A stretch of 64,000 bases of DNA. It comes from Mesorhizobium loti (GTDB taxonomy: Bacteria; Pseudomonadota; Alphaproteobacteria; Rhizobiales; Rhizobiaceae). Where the stretch lies: contig AP017605.1 in NCBI GenBank assembly GCA_002356515.1, positions 2,232,001 through 2,296,000 of the forward strand, written 5' to 3'. This document shows positions 46,441 to 57,598 of this stretch, one piece after another (within the stretch, counting starts at the first letter, position 1; every line of letters starts with the position of its first letter). The notes below the pieces were generated by a model, which was not told the origin of the DNA, did not search any database, and worked only from the letters and a program-made list of their open reading frames with translations. Position numbers and translations under genes: made by a program.

Positions 46441-46829
46441 GGGAAGTCTCCTTGGTTGTCGATGCCCCGAGGATTAACCGCCAGCGGATGAACTGAAACT
46501 GAATGCCAGCATTACAATTGTGTAATGAAATCTTCTACTTATTCCCGGTATTTGAACATCATCGCAAAGCCGGACGCCAGAAGTGCGCAGGTGCGGCGGA
46601 TCCGCCGCACCACCATGGGCCGGCAATGCAACCATCTTGCGCACCCGTCCATTTCCCGACACGGCCTGTCGCGCTGCGACGACCTCCTAAAATCGACAAA
46701 ACTTTATTATCCGGCTAAAATATTCCGGCTATTATCCACGGCTGCCATGACCATGATTCGTACCCTTGTTTTCTCACCTGATCGCCGCGATGTCCGCATC
46801 GCGCGCGCCATTCGCATGAAGGCGCCTCA
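46441..46829. other. Intergenic region between RcnB and Na/Pi cotransporter genes (389 bases)
   Basis: No gene is supported. It holds a perfect 22-base palindrome at 46590-46611 (GGTGCGGCGGA followed by its complement). An A/T-rich stretch follows at 46690-46740 with TCCGGCTA repeated (TTATCCGGCTA and ATTCCGGCTA), which may be the promoter zone of the downstream gene. I see no Pho box. Confidence 0.6.
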
Positions 46830-48494
46830 ATGAGCGGTTCCGTCGTTCTTCTGCATCTGGCCGGCGCGGTGGCGCTGATGCTGTTTGCCACCCGCATGGT
46901 CAAGACCGGCGTCGAACGCGCCTATGGCGACGTGCTGCGCCACAGGCTGCGCGCCACCATGCGCAATCCGATCATGGCGGTGCTGGCCGGCACCGGCCTC
47001 GCCATCGCGCTGCAAAGCTCGACCGCGGTGACGCTGCTGGTCGGCTCCTTCGCCGGTTCCGGCATCGTCTCGGGTGCCGCCGGCCAATTGGCCGTGCGCG
47101 GCGCCGAGATCGGCTCGGCACTCGTGGTCAAGCTCTTGACCTTCGATCTCACGCTGCTGGTACCGCTCTGCCTGATCACCGGCACGGTGATGTTCATGGC
47201 CACGGAGCGGCGCGACTGGCGTCAGACCGGCCGCATCCTGGTCGGCATCGGCCTTCTGATCCTGTCGCTGGAAATGATCGGCCAGGCCTCCGAGCCGCTG
47301 CGCAACAGCCAACTGATGCCGGTCATCATCAACTACTTCTCCAGCGATTCCATCACCGCCTATCTCCTGGCGGCGCTGATCACCTGGCTGTTCCAGTCGA
47401 GCATCGCGGCGGTGCTTTTGATGGCGACGCTGGCCGGCCGCGGCCTGATCAGCCCGGAACTCGGCGTCGTCCTCATCCTCGGCGTCAATCTTGGCTCCTC
47501 GATCATCGCGCCGATGCTGACGCGCTCGGCCGGGCCCGCCGTGCGCGTCGTGCCGATCGGCAATCTCCTGATGCGCGGGCTGGGCTCGCTGGTCATGCTG
47601 ATCCTGTTCATGATCGTCCGCCCGCATGTCGGCTTCCTCGGCGCGACGGCGGCCGACCAAATCGTCAACGCCCATATCCTGTTCAATGTCATCATCCTGC
47701 TTGCCGGCCTGCCGCTGGCCGGTTTCGTCTACCGTGCCTCGGAAAAGATCGTGGCGCTCGGCACCAAGCCGGCGCCGGCGGCCTCGCTCGACGTCATCGA
47801 ATTGTCGGCGCTCAACGAAAGCGCTCTGGATGTGCCGAGCCAGGCACTGGCCAACGCCACGCGCGAGGTGGTGCGGGTCTGCGAGACGGTCGAGATCATG
47901 CTGAAGCGCATCATCGAACTCTACGAGAGCGCCGACAGCGACAAGATCAAGGCGCTGGCCGCCCTCGACGACCGCGTCGACCGTAAGCACGCGGCGATCA
48001 AACTATACCTCGCTAAGGTCACCAAGAACCCGCTGACCGAGGACGAGGCGCTGCGCTGCCAGGAACTGATCGGCGCCTGCGTCAAACTCGAGCAGGTCGG
48101 CGACATCATCGTGCGCAACATGCTGGTGCATGTGAAGAAGAAATTCGACCGCGGGCTGGAATTCACCGACGAAGGCTGGAGCGAATTGTCCGCCTTCCAC
48201 AGCTCTGTGCTGGCCAATGCAAGGCTTGCCTTCAACGTGCTGGTCTCGCGGGACCCCGAAACCGCCCGTCAGCTGGTGCTGGAGAAGGATCAGTTGCGCG
48301 ACCGCGAGAAGGAAACCAGCGCCAGCCATTTCCTGCGGCTGCGCGAAGGCACCGCCAAGAGCGTCGAAACCAGCTCGATCCACCTCGACACCATCCGCGA
48401 CCTGAAGCAGATCAACTCGCTGCTGGCGTCGATGGCCTATCCGGTGCTGGAAGAGCGCGGCCTGCTGACGGGGTCGCGGTTGAAGGCGAGCTGA
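46830..48494 (+). CDS. Na/Pi cotransporter family protein with PhoU-like domain
   Basis: This 554-residue protein has a membrane part (about residues 1-300) with two Na/Pi-cotransporter repeats, including ALQSSTAVTLLVGSFAGSGI and LFQSSIAAVLLMATLAGRGL, each with the QSS motif that binds phosphate and sodium. A C-terminal PhoU-like helical domain follows (about 330-545, VRVCETVEIMLKRIIELYES). It imports phosphate with sodium. It diverges from the RcnB gene and is not near any pho regulator. Confidence 0.92.
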   Translation: MSGSVVLLHLAGAVALMLFATRMVKTGVERAYGDVLRHRLRATMRNPIMAVLAGTGLAIALQSSTAVTLLVGSFAGSGIVSGAAGQLAVRGAEIGSALVVKLLTFDLTLLVPLCLITGTVMFMATERRDWRQTGRILVGIGLLILSLEMIGQASEPLRNSQLMPVIINYFSSDSITAYLLAALITWLFQSSIAAVLLMATLAGRGLISPELGVVLILGVNLGSSIIAPMLTRSAGPAVRVVPIGNLLMRGLGSLVMLILFMIVRPHVGFLGATAADQIVNAHILFNVIILLAGLPLAGFVYRASEKIVALGTKPAPAASLDVIELSALNESALDVPSQALANATREVVRVCETVEIMLKRIIELYESADSDKIKALAALDDRVDRKHAAIKLYLAKVTKNPLTEDEALRCQELIGACVKLEQVGDIIVRNMLVHVKKKFDRGLEFTDEGWSELSAFHSSVLANARLAFNVLVSRDPETARQLVLEKDQLRDREKETSASHFLRLREGTAKSVETSSIHLDTIRDLKQINSLLASMAYPVLEERGLLTGSRLKAS

Positions 48495-48592
48495 AGTCGC
48501 CTCACTGCGCCTCGCTTCGACGGCAAAATACCTTTGCTCCGCTTCCGCCAGTCAGGATAAGGATCGATTGGCCCAGGCTTTCGGAGGAATCG

Positions 48593-48802
48593 ATGGACAC
48601 CCATTCGCGCAGTTTCGCCAAGGCGCTTTCCTGGCGCGTGACCGGTACCATCGACACGCTGATCATTTCCCTGGTCGTGACAGGAAGCGTCAAGCTCGCC
48701 GCAGCCATCGGCATAACCGAGGTCTTCACCAAGTCACTGCTCTACTATTTCCACGAGCGGGCGTGGTTGAAGATCCCCTATGGCCGCAAGACTCCAGCCT
48801 AA
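48593..48802 (+). CDS. DUF2061 domain small membrane protein
   Basis: This 69-residue protein carries the DUF2061 pattern: FAKALSWRVTGTIDTLIISL, then KLAAAIGITEVFTKSLLYYF and HERAWLKIPYG. Two membrane helices are joined by a short loop. GGAGGA at 48584-48589 supports the ATG. The role is unknown; relatives sit near sulfur-assimilation genes in some bacteria, but no such genes are here. Confidence 0.85.
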   Translation: MDTHSRSFAKALSWRVTGTIDTLIISLVVTGSVKLAAAIGITEVFTKSLLYYFHERAWLKIPYGRKTPA

Positions 48803-48899
48803 AGCTGCCACTCAAGAAAACCTAAAGTCGCGACAAAAATTTCTGGATTGCCCCCGCCGTCCATCCGTGGTTTGAGGCCGTTCCAGCCAAGGCTTTCCC

Positions 48900-50084
48900 A
48901 TGTCGCTTCCGCTCATCGCCCTGTTCATCGCCGCTTTCGCTTTCGGCACCACCGAATTCGTGATTGCCGGCGTGCTGCCGCAGGTGGCGGAGGGGCTTGG
49001 CGTCTCGGTTCCCTCCGCAGGCTATCTTGTCTCCGGCTACGCCTGCGGCATCGCCATTGGCGGCCCGCTACTGACGCTCGCCACCAAATCGCTGCCGCGC
49101 AAAACCCTGCTGCTCGGCCTCGCCGTCGCCTTCACCATCGGCCAGGCCGCCTGCGCGCTGGCGCCCGATTTCACCTCGATGCTGCTTTTGCGCATCGCCG
49201 TGGCGGTGGCGCACGGCGCCTATTTCGGCGTCGCCATGGTGGTTGCCGTCGGCCTCGTTCCCGAGGACAAGCGCGGCATGGCGGTGGCGGTCATCCTGTC
49301 GGGCCTCACCGTCTCCAACGTCATCGGCGTGCCGGCCGGCACCGCCATCGGCAACATCTGGGGCTGGCGCGCGACCTTCTGGGTGATGTGCGCGCTGGGC
49401 GTGGCGGCGACTTGTGCCATGGCGGCGCTGTTGCCGCGCACCACTGGATATCAGGCCAAGCCCGCCGGCCTCGCCCGCGAGGTCCGCGTGCTGGCACGCC
49501 AGCAGGTCTGGACCTCGCTGATCCTTATGCTGATGCTGATGCTCGGCCAGTTCTGCCTGTTCACCTACATCACCCCGACCTTGCTGGAGGTCACCGGGCT
49601 CGACGAAGACCTGGTGCCCTGGGTGCTGCTGCTCAACGGCGTCGGCGCCACGCTCGGCGTCTTCCTCGGCGGCAAGCTGTCCGACTGGAAGCTGATGCCG
49701 TCGCTGATCACCATGCTTGGCCTACAGGCGGTGACGTTGGCGGTCATCTATGCCGTCAGTCCCTACCCCGTGCCGATGGTTGTCGCGATCGTCATCTGGG
49801 GCGGCCTCAACTTCGCCATCGGCACGCCGATCCAGACCCGCATCCTGGCCTGGACGGCGGATGCCTCCAACCTCGCCTCCTCGCTGATCCCGTCCGGCTT
49901 CAATGTCGGCATCGCGCTGGCCGCATCACTGGGCGCCGCTATGCTCAATGCCGGCTACGGCTACCGCAGCCTGCCGGTGGCCGGCGCTTTGGCGATGCTG
50001 GTCGCCGTTCTGGTCGCGGTCGTCTCCCAGGTCTGGGAAGGCCGCAGCAACGCCACGCCGCCGCTGACGGCACCCGCCGAGTAG
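48900..50084 (+). CDS. MFS transporter (DHA1 drug/arabinose-efflux type)
   Basis: This 394-residue protein has 12 predicted membrane helices. The N-terminus FAFGTTEFVIAGVLPQVAEG and the segment FGVAMVVAVGLVPEDKRGMA with the following TVSNVIGVPAGTAIGNIWGW (motif C-like, antiporter) are typical of AraJ/Cmx-type exporters. It probably exports drugs, purines or sugars by proton exchange. It converges with the cation ATPase gene, with three bases between the stops. Confidence 0.9.
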   Translation: MSLPLIALFIAAFAFGTTEFVIAGVLPQVAEGLGVSVPSAGYLVSGYACGIAIGGPLLTLATKSLPRKTLLLGLAVAFTIGQAACALAPDFTSMLLLRIAVAVAHGAYFGVAMVVAVGLVPEDKRGMAVAVILSGLTVSNVIGVPAGTAIGNIWGWRATFWVMCALGVAATCAMAALLPRTTGYQAKPAGLAREVRVLARQQVWTSLILMLMLMLGQFCLFTYITPTLLEVTGLDEDLVPWVLLLNGVGATLGVFLGGKLSDWKLMPSLITMLGLQAVTLAVIYAVSPYPVPMVVAIVIWGGLNFAIGTPIQTRILAWTADASNLASSLIPSGFNVGIALAASLGAAMLNAGYGYRSLPVAGALAMLVAVLVAVVSQVWEGRSNATPPLTAPAE

Positions 50085-50087
50085 CCC

Positions 50088-52319
<2,232 letters not shown>

Positions 52320-52382
52320 CCCATCACCTGTCTGCCCTCGCGCGGCGTGCCGCCGCATGGGCCTTGAACCCTGATGTCAGGC

Positions 52383-52413
52383 ACTGTAATTGCTCTAGTC
52401 ACTAGAGCTTCAA
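52383..52413 (-). promoter_or_regulatory. MerR-type promoter and operator for the P-type ATPase gene
   Basis: Read on the minus strand, the -35 box is TTGAAG (52408-52413) and the -10 box is TACAGT (52383-52388), separated by 19 bases. GCTCTAGTCACTAGAGC (52392-52408), a perfect 17-base palindrome, fills the spacer. A lengthened spacer holding a dyad is the hallmark of MerR/ZntR/CadR-controlled promoters. Confidence 0.82.
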
Positions 52414-52425
52414 GAGGCAAAATGC

Positions 52426-52842
52426 ATGTTTTCGATCGGTGATCTCTCGCGCCGCACCGGGGTCAAGGTGCCGACCATCCGCTATTACGAGCAGATGGGC
52501 CTGGTCGCCGCGCCCGAGCGCTCGGAAGGCAACCAGCGCCGCTACTCAAGGCAAGAGCTGGAGCGGCTGGCCTTCATCCGCCACGCCCGCGACCTCGGCT
52601 TCGCCGTCGAGGATATCCGCGCGCTGATCGAATTGAGCGGTCATCCCGAACAGCCTTGCGGCCACGCCGACAAGATTGCCGAAGAACAACTGATTTCCGT
52701 GCGCGAAAAGATCGCCCAGCTGAAGCGGCTGGAAACCGAGCTGGAGCGCATCGCCTCCTGCTGCGACGGCAAAACGGTCGGCGACTGCTACGTCATCCGC
52801 GCGCTGTCCGACCATGCGTTGTGTGCCGACGAGCACGTCTGA
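52426..52842 (+). CDS. MerR family metal-responsive regulator (ZntR/CadR/PbrR-like)
   Basis: This 138-residue regulator has an N-terminal winged helix (MFSIGDLSRRTGVKVPTIRY, then YEQMGLVAAP) and a dimerisation helix with Cys in EQPCGHADKI. A C-terminal metal loop, ASCCDGKTVGDCYVIRAL, has CC and C positions as in Pb/Cd/Zn sensors. It diverges from the ATPase gene, and its target promoter lies between them. Family knowledge: it twists the promoter to activate transcription when metal binds. The specific metal is not fixed by sequence. Confidence 0.92.
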   Translation: MFSIGDLSRRTGVKVPTIRYYEQMGLVAAPERSEGNQRRYSRQELERLAFIRHARDLGFAVEDIRALIELSGHPEQPCGHADKIAEEQLISVREKIAQLKRLETELERIASCCDGKTVGDCYVIRALSDHALCADEHV

Positions 52843-52845
52843 CGC

Positions 52846-53877
52846 ATGTCCAGAACTGTCAGCGATTTCGGCCTGATCTGCGGCACCTTGCCGGCGGGCA
52901 TGCACAATGCGATCACCGATGTGCCCGGTGTGCGCGCCGGTCACTGCACGCTGCGCAATGGCGACGTCAACACCGGCGTGACGGCGATCCTGCCCCATGG
53001 CGGAAATCTGTTCCGCAGGAAGGTGACGGCGGCAAGCCACGTCATCAACGGCTTCGGCAAGACTACCGGCCTGACGCAGGTGCAGGAGCTCGGCACCATC
53101 GAAACGCCTGTTCTCTTGACCAACACGCTCTCGGTCGGCACCTGCGCCACGGCGCTGATCCGCGACGCCATCCGCCAGAATCCGGATATCGGCCGCACCA
53201 CCGGAACCGTCAATCCGGTGGTCGGCGAATGCAATGACGGTCCGCTGAACGACATCCAGGCCCTGGCGATATCAGAGGAACACGCCCTCGCCGCGCTGGC
53301 CGACGCGCATGCGGGCGAGGTCGAACAAGGCAATATCGGCGCCGGAACGGGAATGACTTGCTTCGGCTTCAAAGGCGGCATCGGCTCGGCATCCAGAAGA
53401 ATCGCGCTCGGCGGCGGCCATCACCTCGGCGTTCTCGTTCTGTCGAACTTCGGCAGGTCCGGAGATCTCGTTCTGCCCGACGGGCGCCGGCCGGACCCCA
53501 GACAACCGGCCGAGGTCGAGCGCGGCTCGGTCATGATCGTGCTGGCAACCGATGTGCCGCTCGAACACCGCCAGCTTGAAAGGGTGGCGCGCCGCGCCGG
53601 AGCCGGCATTGCCAGGCTCGGCTCTTTCTGGGGCCATGGCAGTGGTGACATCGCCATCGCCTTCAGCACCGGCAATCCGGTCGATCACGATGAAAGCCGC
53701 GATCTGGTGCCCCTGCTCGCGCTCAACGAAGCGCGCATCGACATGCTTTTTCGGGCGGCCGTGGAAGCCACGCAGGAGGCGGTGTTGAACTCCATGCTGT
53801 CCGCCGAGGCCTTCACCGGCAGGGCCGGCAAGCATCGCGCATCGCTGGCCGACTGGCTGCGCGAGCAGGAACGCTAA
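52846..53877 (+). CDS. P1 family peptidase (DmpA/BapA-like aminopeptidase)
   Basis: This 343-residue Ntn hydrolase of MEROPS family S58 matures by cutting itself between Gly227 and Ser228 (ERGSVMIVLATDVPLEHRQL); Ser228 then acts as the nucleophile. Other family landmarks are HNAITDVPGVRAGHCTLRNG, NTGVTAILPHGGNLF and GFGKTTGLTQVQELGTIETP. These enzymes release N-terminal residues, including D- or beta-amino acids. The ATG lies three bases after the MerR stop, so it is co-transcribed with the metal regulator, which is an odd partner. Confidence 0.9.
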   Translation: MSRTVSDFGLICGTLPAGMHNAITDVPGVRAGHCTLRNGDVNTGVTAILPHGGNLFRRKVTAASHVINGFGKTTGLTQVQELGTIETPVLLTNTLSVGTCATALIRDAIRQNPDIGRTTGTVNPVVGECNDGPLNDIQALAISEEHALAALADAHAGEVEQGNIGAGTGMTCFGFKGGIGSASRRIALGGGHHLGVLVLSNFGRSGDLVLPDGRRPDPRQPAEVERGSVMIVLATDVPLEHRQLERVARRAGAGIARLGSFWGHGSGDIAIAFSTGNPVDHDESRDLVPLLALNEARIDMLFRAAVEATQEAVLNSMLSAEAFTGRAGKHRASLADWLREQER

Positions 53878-53974
53878 TGCATGTTGCACAAAAGTGACCT
53901 CGGTTTTTGGGGGGACGACATGCATAAAGACCTAAAGCGCGTCGCATGAATCCGTTTCGATGCGACGCGCTTTA
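53877..53974. repeat. Two adjacent intergenic palindromic elements
   Basis: The first element is bounded by ATGCATGT (53877-53884) and ACATGCAT (53918-53925). The second is a hairpin with perfect 15-base arms, TAAAGCGCGTCGCAT (53933-53947) and its complement (53960-53974), around a 12-base loop. Both look like rhizobial intergenic mosaic elements. They fill the gap between the peptidase and the convergent GNAT gene, where the hairpin may also stop transcription. Confidence 0.8.
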
Positions 53975-53981
53975 AGGCGAC

Positions 53982-54539
53982 CTACAAATCGATCCGGAAC
54001 CGCAAACTCTCCACCCCGCCATAGGCGGCATCCTCGAAGAAGCGCTCGACGAGCTTGCCGCCATTGGCCAGGATCACCTTGTGCGAGGCCGGATTGCCCG
54101 GCTTGGCGGTGATCTCGACATAGGGCAGGCCGACCGCCCTCGCCTCATCGAGCATCAGCCGTAGCGCCTCGGTCGCGTAGCCGCGCCGCCGCTTCCACGG
54201 CACCACCGCATAGCCGATATGGCCAAGCACATGCGAGGGCAGTTCCGCCGTGCCCTTCTGCCAGCGAAAACCGATCGAGCCGGACGCCTCGCCATCCCAG
54301 ATCCAGCGGCGGAACCCCGGCAGGCGCGGCACTTGCGTGCCGTCGGGCAAGGTGATCGGGTCACCCCTGGCTTCTGGGTCATCGAGACTGGCCAGGAACG
54401 CCACCGGATCCTTCTCTATCGCCGCGAGTTGCTCGCGCGTCGCCTCCATGAGCCGCACATTGTCCGGCGACCAGCCGCGCTCGAGCGCCGCCTTGTAGGA
54501 CGGCAGATGTTCAAGCGCCGGTTTGACGATCTCGACCAT
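53982..54539 (-). CDS. GNAT family N-acetyltransferase
   Basis: This acetyltransferase of about 185 residues shows the acetyl-CoA-binding motif A as LPSHVLGHIGYAVVPWKRRR, followed by GYATEALRLMLDEARAVGL. The late segment EITAKPGNPASHKVILANGG is typical of acetyltransferases of the RimJ/L type. The ATG at 54539 gives the usual N-terminus (MVEIVKPALEHL); longer starts are possible. It lies about 50 bases after the DnaB-like gene on the same strand. The acceptor is unknown. Confidence 0.85.
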   Translation of the reverse strand: MVEIVKPALEHLPSYKAALERGWSPDNVRLMEATREQLAAIEKDPVAFLASLDDPEARGDPITLPDGTQVPRLPGFRRWIWDGEASGSIGFRWQKGTAELPSHVLGHIGYAVVPWKRRRGYATEALRLMLDEARAVGLPYVEITAKPGNPASHKVILANGGKLVERFFEDAAYGGVESLRFRIDL

Positions 54540-54588
54540 GATCCATGCTCTCCCAGCCACGCAGGGATAGCCTTGGCCGCCGGAGCGC

Positions 54589-55299
54589 TCAAGCCGCATG
54601 GAAGCGGATCTCGCCCTCGTTCAGGAAGCAGGCTTTGTCGAACAGGGACAAATCAAGCGGGTTGGGCAGGCGAACATCACTGATATCCGGGACCGGCTTC
54701 TTCGCCGGATCGTAGGACCGGTCGATCTGCGAGATGAAGACCAGGATCACGCCGCTATCGCGCGCGAAAGCCTTCAGCGTGCGGACCTGGTCCATCAGGC
54801 CGGGGTTCTCTCGTTTCTGATCGAGCAGTTGCAGATAATCGATGACCGCCAGCGTGCCGGGCGGCGCCGACACCAACATCCTGACGATATAGCCGGCGCT
54901 GATGGCATCGGAAGTGTCGAACTCGAACAGTCCGTCGAACCGGGCCGGCTCGACGCCGATAGCGCGGAACCGCTCCAGCACATCGCGTTGCGTATATTCC
55001 AGCGTGAAGAACACGCTGCGATGGCCCGACTTCATCGCTTCGACCGCCAGTTCGAGGCTCATCAGCGTCTTGCCATGGCCCGGCCGCGCGCCAACCAGAA
55101 CCAGATCACCAGGTGCCAGTTGCGCGAACAACCTGCTGGCGGGCGCCGTCTCGGACAGCTTCGCCGCAAGCAGGCTCCAACTGGCAAATCCCTCTTGCGC
55201 GGCAATCCGGTCAAGCGCCTGGTGGAGCGGGATTTTTGCCTCGCGCGACAACAGCCTTGCTTGACGCTTCAGATGGTAGACAGGCGCGGATAGAATCAT
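54589..55299 (-). CDS. Stand-alone DnaB-like RecA-fold ATPase
   Basis: This protein of about 236 residues has a short N-terminal helical part (VYHLKRQARLLSREAKIPLH and ALDRIAAQEGFASWSLLAAK). A RecA/DnaB-helicase C-terminal-like ATPase follows. Walker A is GARPGHGKT (about residue 70), Walker B is LAVIDYLQLLDQK, and a DnaB-like H3-type segment SGVILVFISQIDRS follows. It lacks the DnaB N-terminal domain and is half the size of the replicative helicase. The ATG at 55299 (MILSAPVYHL) gives the compact form. Its role is unknown. Confidence 0.72.
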   Translation of the reverse strand: MILSAPVYHLKRQARLLSREAKIPLHQALDRIAAQEGFASWSLLAAKLSETAPASRLFAQLAPGDLVLVGARPGHGKTLMSLELAVEAMKSGHRSVFFTLEYTQRDVLERFRAIGVEPARFDGLFEFDTSDAISAGYIVRMLVSAPPGTLAVIDYLQLLDQKRENPGLMDQVRTLKAFARDSGVILVFISQIDRSYDPAKKPVPDISDVRLPNPLDLSLFDKACFLNEGEIRFHAA

Positions 55300-55514
55300 C
55301 TCAAAAACCTCCTGGTGCGAGCAGTTTTCGCAACCCCTCCTTATGCCTTGTGCTCGAACAGTCGGTTCGGTGATGAGAGTGCCCCGCATGAACTGATGCT
55401 TTCCCATTGGAGGGAGGAGGCGTGGGCCACGCCAGAATCAGATGATAGCTCAATCCGAACCGACGTAGAATTGGCGGGGCGAAAATCGTTGCACCCCGCA
55501 CGGCACCGGAGACT

Positions 55515-56258
55515 TCAGCCAGCTTTTGCCAACGCGACCGCGTCCGGGCCAGCCGGAAAGCGGAGTTGGCCTGAAGTGTCGTGGACCGCGGCCCAGACAG
55601 CTTCGGCGACGTCGCTTTCCCTGGTGGTCAGCGCGGGCTGGGCGAAGGCCGCGAAGATCGGGGCCGCGAAATCGGCGTAGGCTTCCGGGATCATGTCTTC
55701 GATGCGCACCGCAGTGTTTTGCGTAAACCGCGTCGTTGGCGCGTATCCGGGCTCGACCAGCTTGGCGCGGATCCCGAAATAGCCGAGCTCGTGCGCGAGC
55801 GATCCGGTGAAACCCTCGATGGCCTGCTTGCTGGCGGTGTAGGCCGCCGCCAGGGGCATCGGCGCCAGGGTGGCGCTGGAGGTGACGTTGACGATCGCCC
55901 CGGACCGACGCTCGCGCATCTGCGGGATCACGGCCTGCGCCATCGCCATCGCGCCAAAGCTGTTGGTGTCGAAGATCTTGCGGACGTGCGACATCGTTGT
56001 CGCTTCAAAGGCGCCGACCACGCCGATGCCTGCATTGTTCACCAGAACATCGATCTGACCGGCGGCTTTGACCACCGCCGCGATGCTGGCCTCGCTGGTG
56101 ACGTCCAGGGGCAGGATCCGCAGGCGCTCCGAGCGCGGCAGTATGTCCTGTCGCGGCGTCCGCATGGTGGCGATGACATTCCACCCGTTGGCGAGGAAAT
56201 GGCGGGCCGTCTCCAGGCCATAGCCAGAAGAACAGCCGGTGATGAGGATCGTTTGCAT
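55515..56258 (-). CDS. SDR family short-chain dehydrogenase
   Basis: This oxidoreductase of about 247 residues has the NAD(P) motif TGCSSGYGLETARHF, the NNAG motif in DVLVNNAGIGVVG and the catalytic Tyr/Lys pair YTASKQAIEGF (YxxxK) after a conserved Ser in VNVTSSATL. The ATG at 56258 (MQTILITG) fits the family start. It is followed on the minus strand by the DnaB-like gene, and an AraC-type gene lies upstream. Its substrate is unknown. Confidence 0.92.
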   Translation of the reverse strand: MQTILITGCSSGYGLETARHFLANGWNVIATMRTPRQDILPRSERLRILPLDVTSEASIAAVVKAAGQIDVLVNNAGIGVVGAFEATTMSHVRKIFDTNSFGAMAMAQAVIPQMRERRSGAIVNVTSSATLAPMPLAAAYTASKQAIEGFTGSLAHELGYFGIRAKLVEPGYAPTTRFTQNTAVRIEDMIPEAYADFAAPIFAAFAQPALTTRESDVAEAVWAAVHDTSGQLRFPAGPDAVALAKAG

Positions 56259-56430
56259 GGTAAGCTCCGTTGGTTTCGATAAACCTCCGTAGGCTTGCCA
56301 ACGCAGACGATCTATAATTGATAGTCCTAGTTTTATTTCCAACTGTCCAAAAAATCGCTTAGGCCGAGCGAGAGCAGGTCGGAGCTGTCAACGGAAGCGT
56401 TTGAAGAGGCCTCGCCGCGAGGGAAGAGCC

Positions 56431-57339
56431 TCAGCCGGTTACGCCGACACCATTGCCGCGGGCGAACCTTCCCGGTGAGCAGCCAAGCCGTTTCCTGAAG
56501 GCCGTGCTGAAGGCGCTGGCGGACTCGTAGCCGATCTCATCAGCTATTTTGTCCAAGGTTTTCGAGCCGCGGATGAGAGCATCCTTGGCCAGCGCCATGC
56601 GCCAGCGAGCCAGATACTCGATCGGGCCGCAACCCAGCACGGCCACAAAGCGAGCCGCGAACGCCGACCGCGAAAGCCCGGCAACCTTGGCGAGTTCCGC
56701 GACCGTCCAGCCCGCGCGGACATCCTCGTGCATTGAGCGCAGCACGCGCGCGAGCACCGGGTCCCGCATTCCGCTGAGCAGGCCAGCCGCGCCGTGGGCG
56801 ATGCCATGCCATCGCAGCGCTTCAATGAGCAGAACCTCGAGCAATCTCTGCAAAACCATTTCCTTGCCCGGATCTTCGTTCTCGCACTCTTCCATGATGA
56901 GCTCGATAACCTTGCCAAGCCTGCCGGAACGCCCCTGCGATCCCGGCACGTGGATGACGCTCGGAAGGAGCGCGACCAGGAGCGGGGCGTTGACCGGCTC
57001 GATCCGGAACGTACCGCCGAGCGCGACAAAGTCGGGCTCTCCATCTGGGTCGCCGTGCCGGATGGCAATGTCCATCGGCGCCCTGAGCTCACAGTCGATG
57101 CCCGGATGGCTGCTGAGGGAGAATGGCGGTGTGGAAGGCAAGAGGAGGAAGTCGCCTTTCTCGAACTTGACTGGATCCTTGCCCTCGAACGCGATCCAGC
57201 ACGTCCCCTCCACGATTATGGTGAAGCCGGGTGCATCATAGGCGGCGTAACGCACGCCCCATCGACCGCGTCCCCTGATGGGCTTGGAGATCGCCGTGCT
57301 GGGTTGCAAAAGGGAGATGACGTCGCTGAGCGGGTCCAT
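56431..57339 (-). CDS. AraC family transcriptional regulator with N-terminal cupin
   Basis: This regulator of about 302 residues has an N-terminal cupin-type ligand domain (GVRYAAYDAPGFTIIVEGTC and PVKFEKGDFLLLPSTPPFSL). C-terminal tandem HTHs follow (AGWTVAELAKVAGLSRSAFA, then IADEIGYESASAFSTAFRKR). I chose ATG 57339 (MDPLSDV). It lies upstream of the SDR gene in the same direction and probably activates it. Confidence 0.9.
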   Translation of the reverse strand: MDPLSDVISLLQPSTAISKPIRGRGRWGVRYAAYDAPGFTIIVEGTCWIAFEGKDPVKFEKGDFLLLPSTPPFSLSSHPGIDCELRAPMDIAIRHGDPDGEPDFVALGGTFRIEPVNAPLLVALLPSVIHVPGSQGRSGRLGKVIELIMEECENEDPGKEMVLQRLLEVLLIEALRWHGIAHGAAGLLSGMRDPVLARVLRSMHEDVRAGWTVAELAKVAGLSRSAFAARFVAVLGCGPIEYLARWRMALAKDALIRGSKTLDKIADEIGYESASAFSTAFRKRLGCSPGRFARGNGVGVTG

Positions 57340-57598
57340 TTTCAGACGGTCGATAATTACTTTGTATGAATCGATTATAGAGCGTCCTTTTGCCGTCTCC
57401 AAGCTTGTTGCACGGACGCTGCGAGGAGATTCAGGAAGGCTGGCCCGACATACTTCTCCGCTGGACTGATCGCAAAACGACCCCGCCGCGACACGTTAAA
57501 CAAGATGTGTCTCGCCGATCGGCGCACGGCCTTTTATGATCGGTTGCGGATATAACACCCGCAAAGATTCGCATGGCTTCGGCAGGAGAATTGAACCG

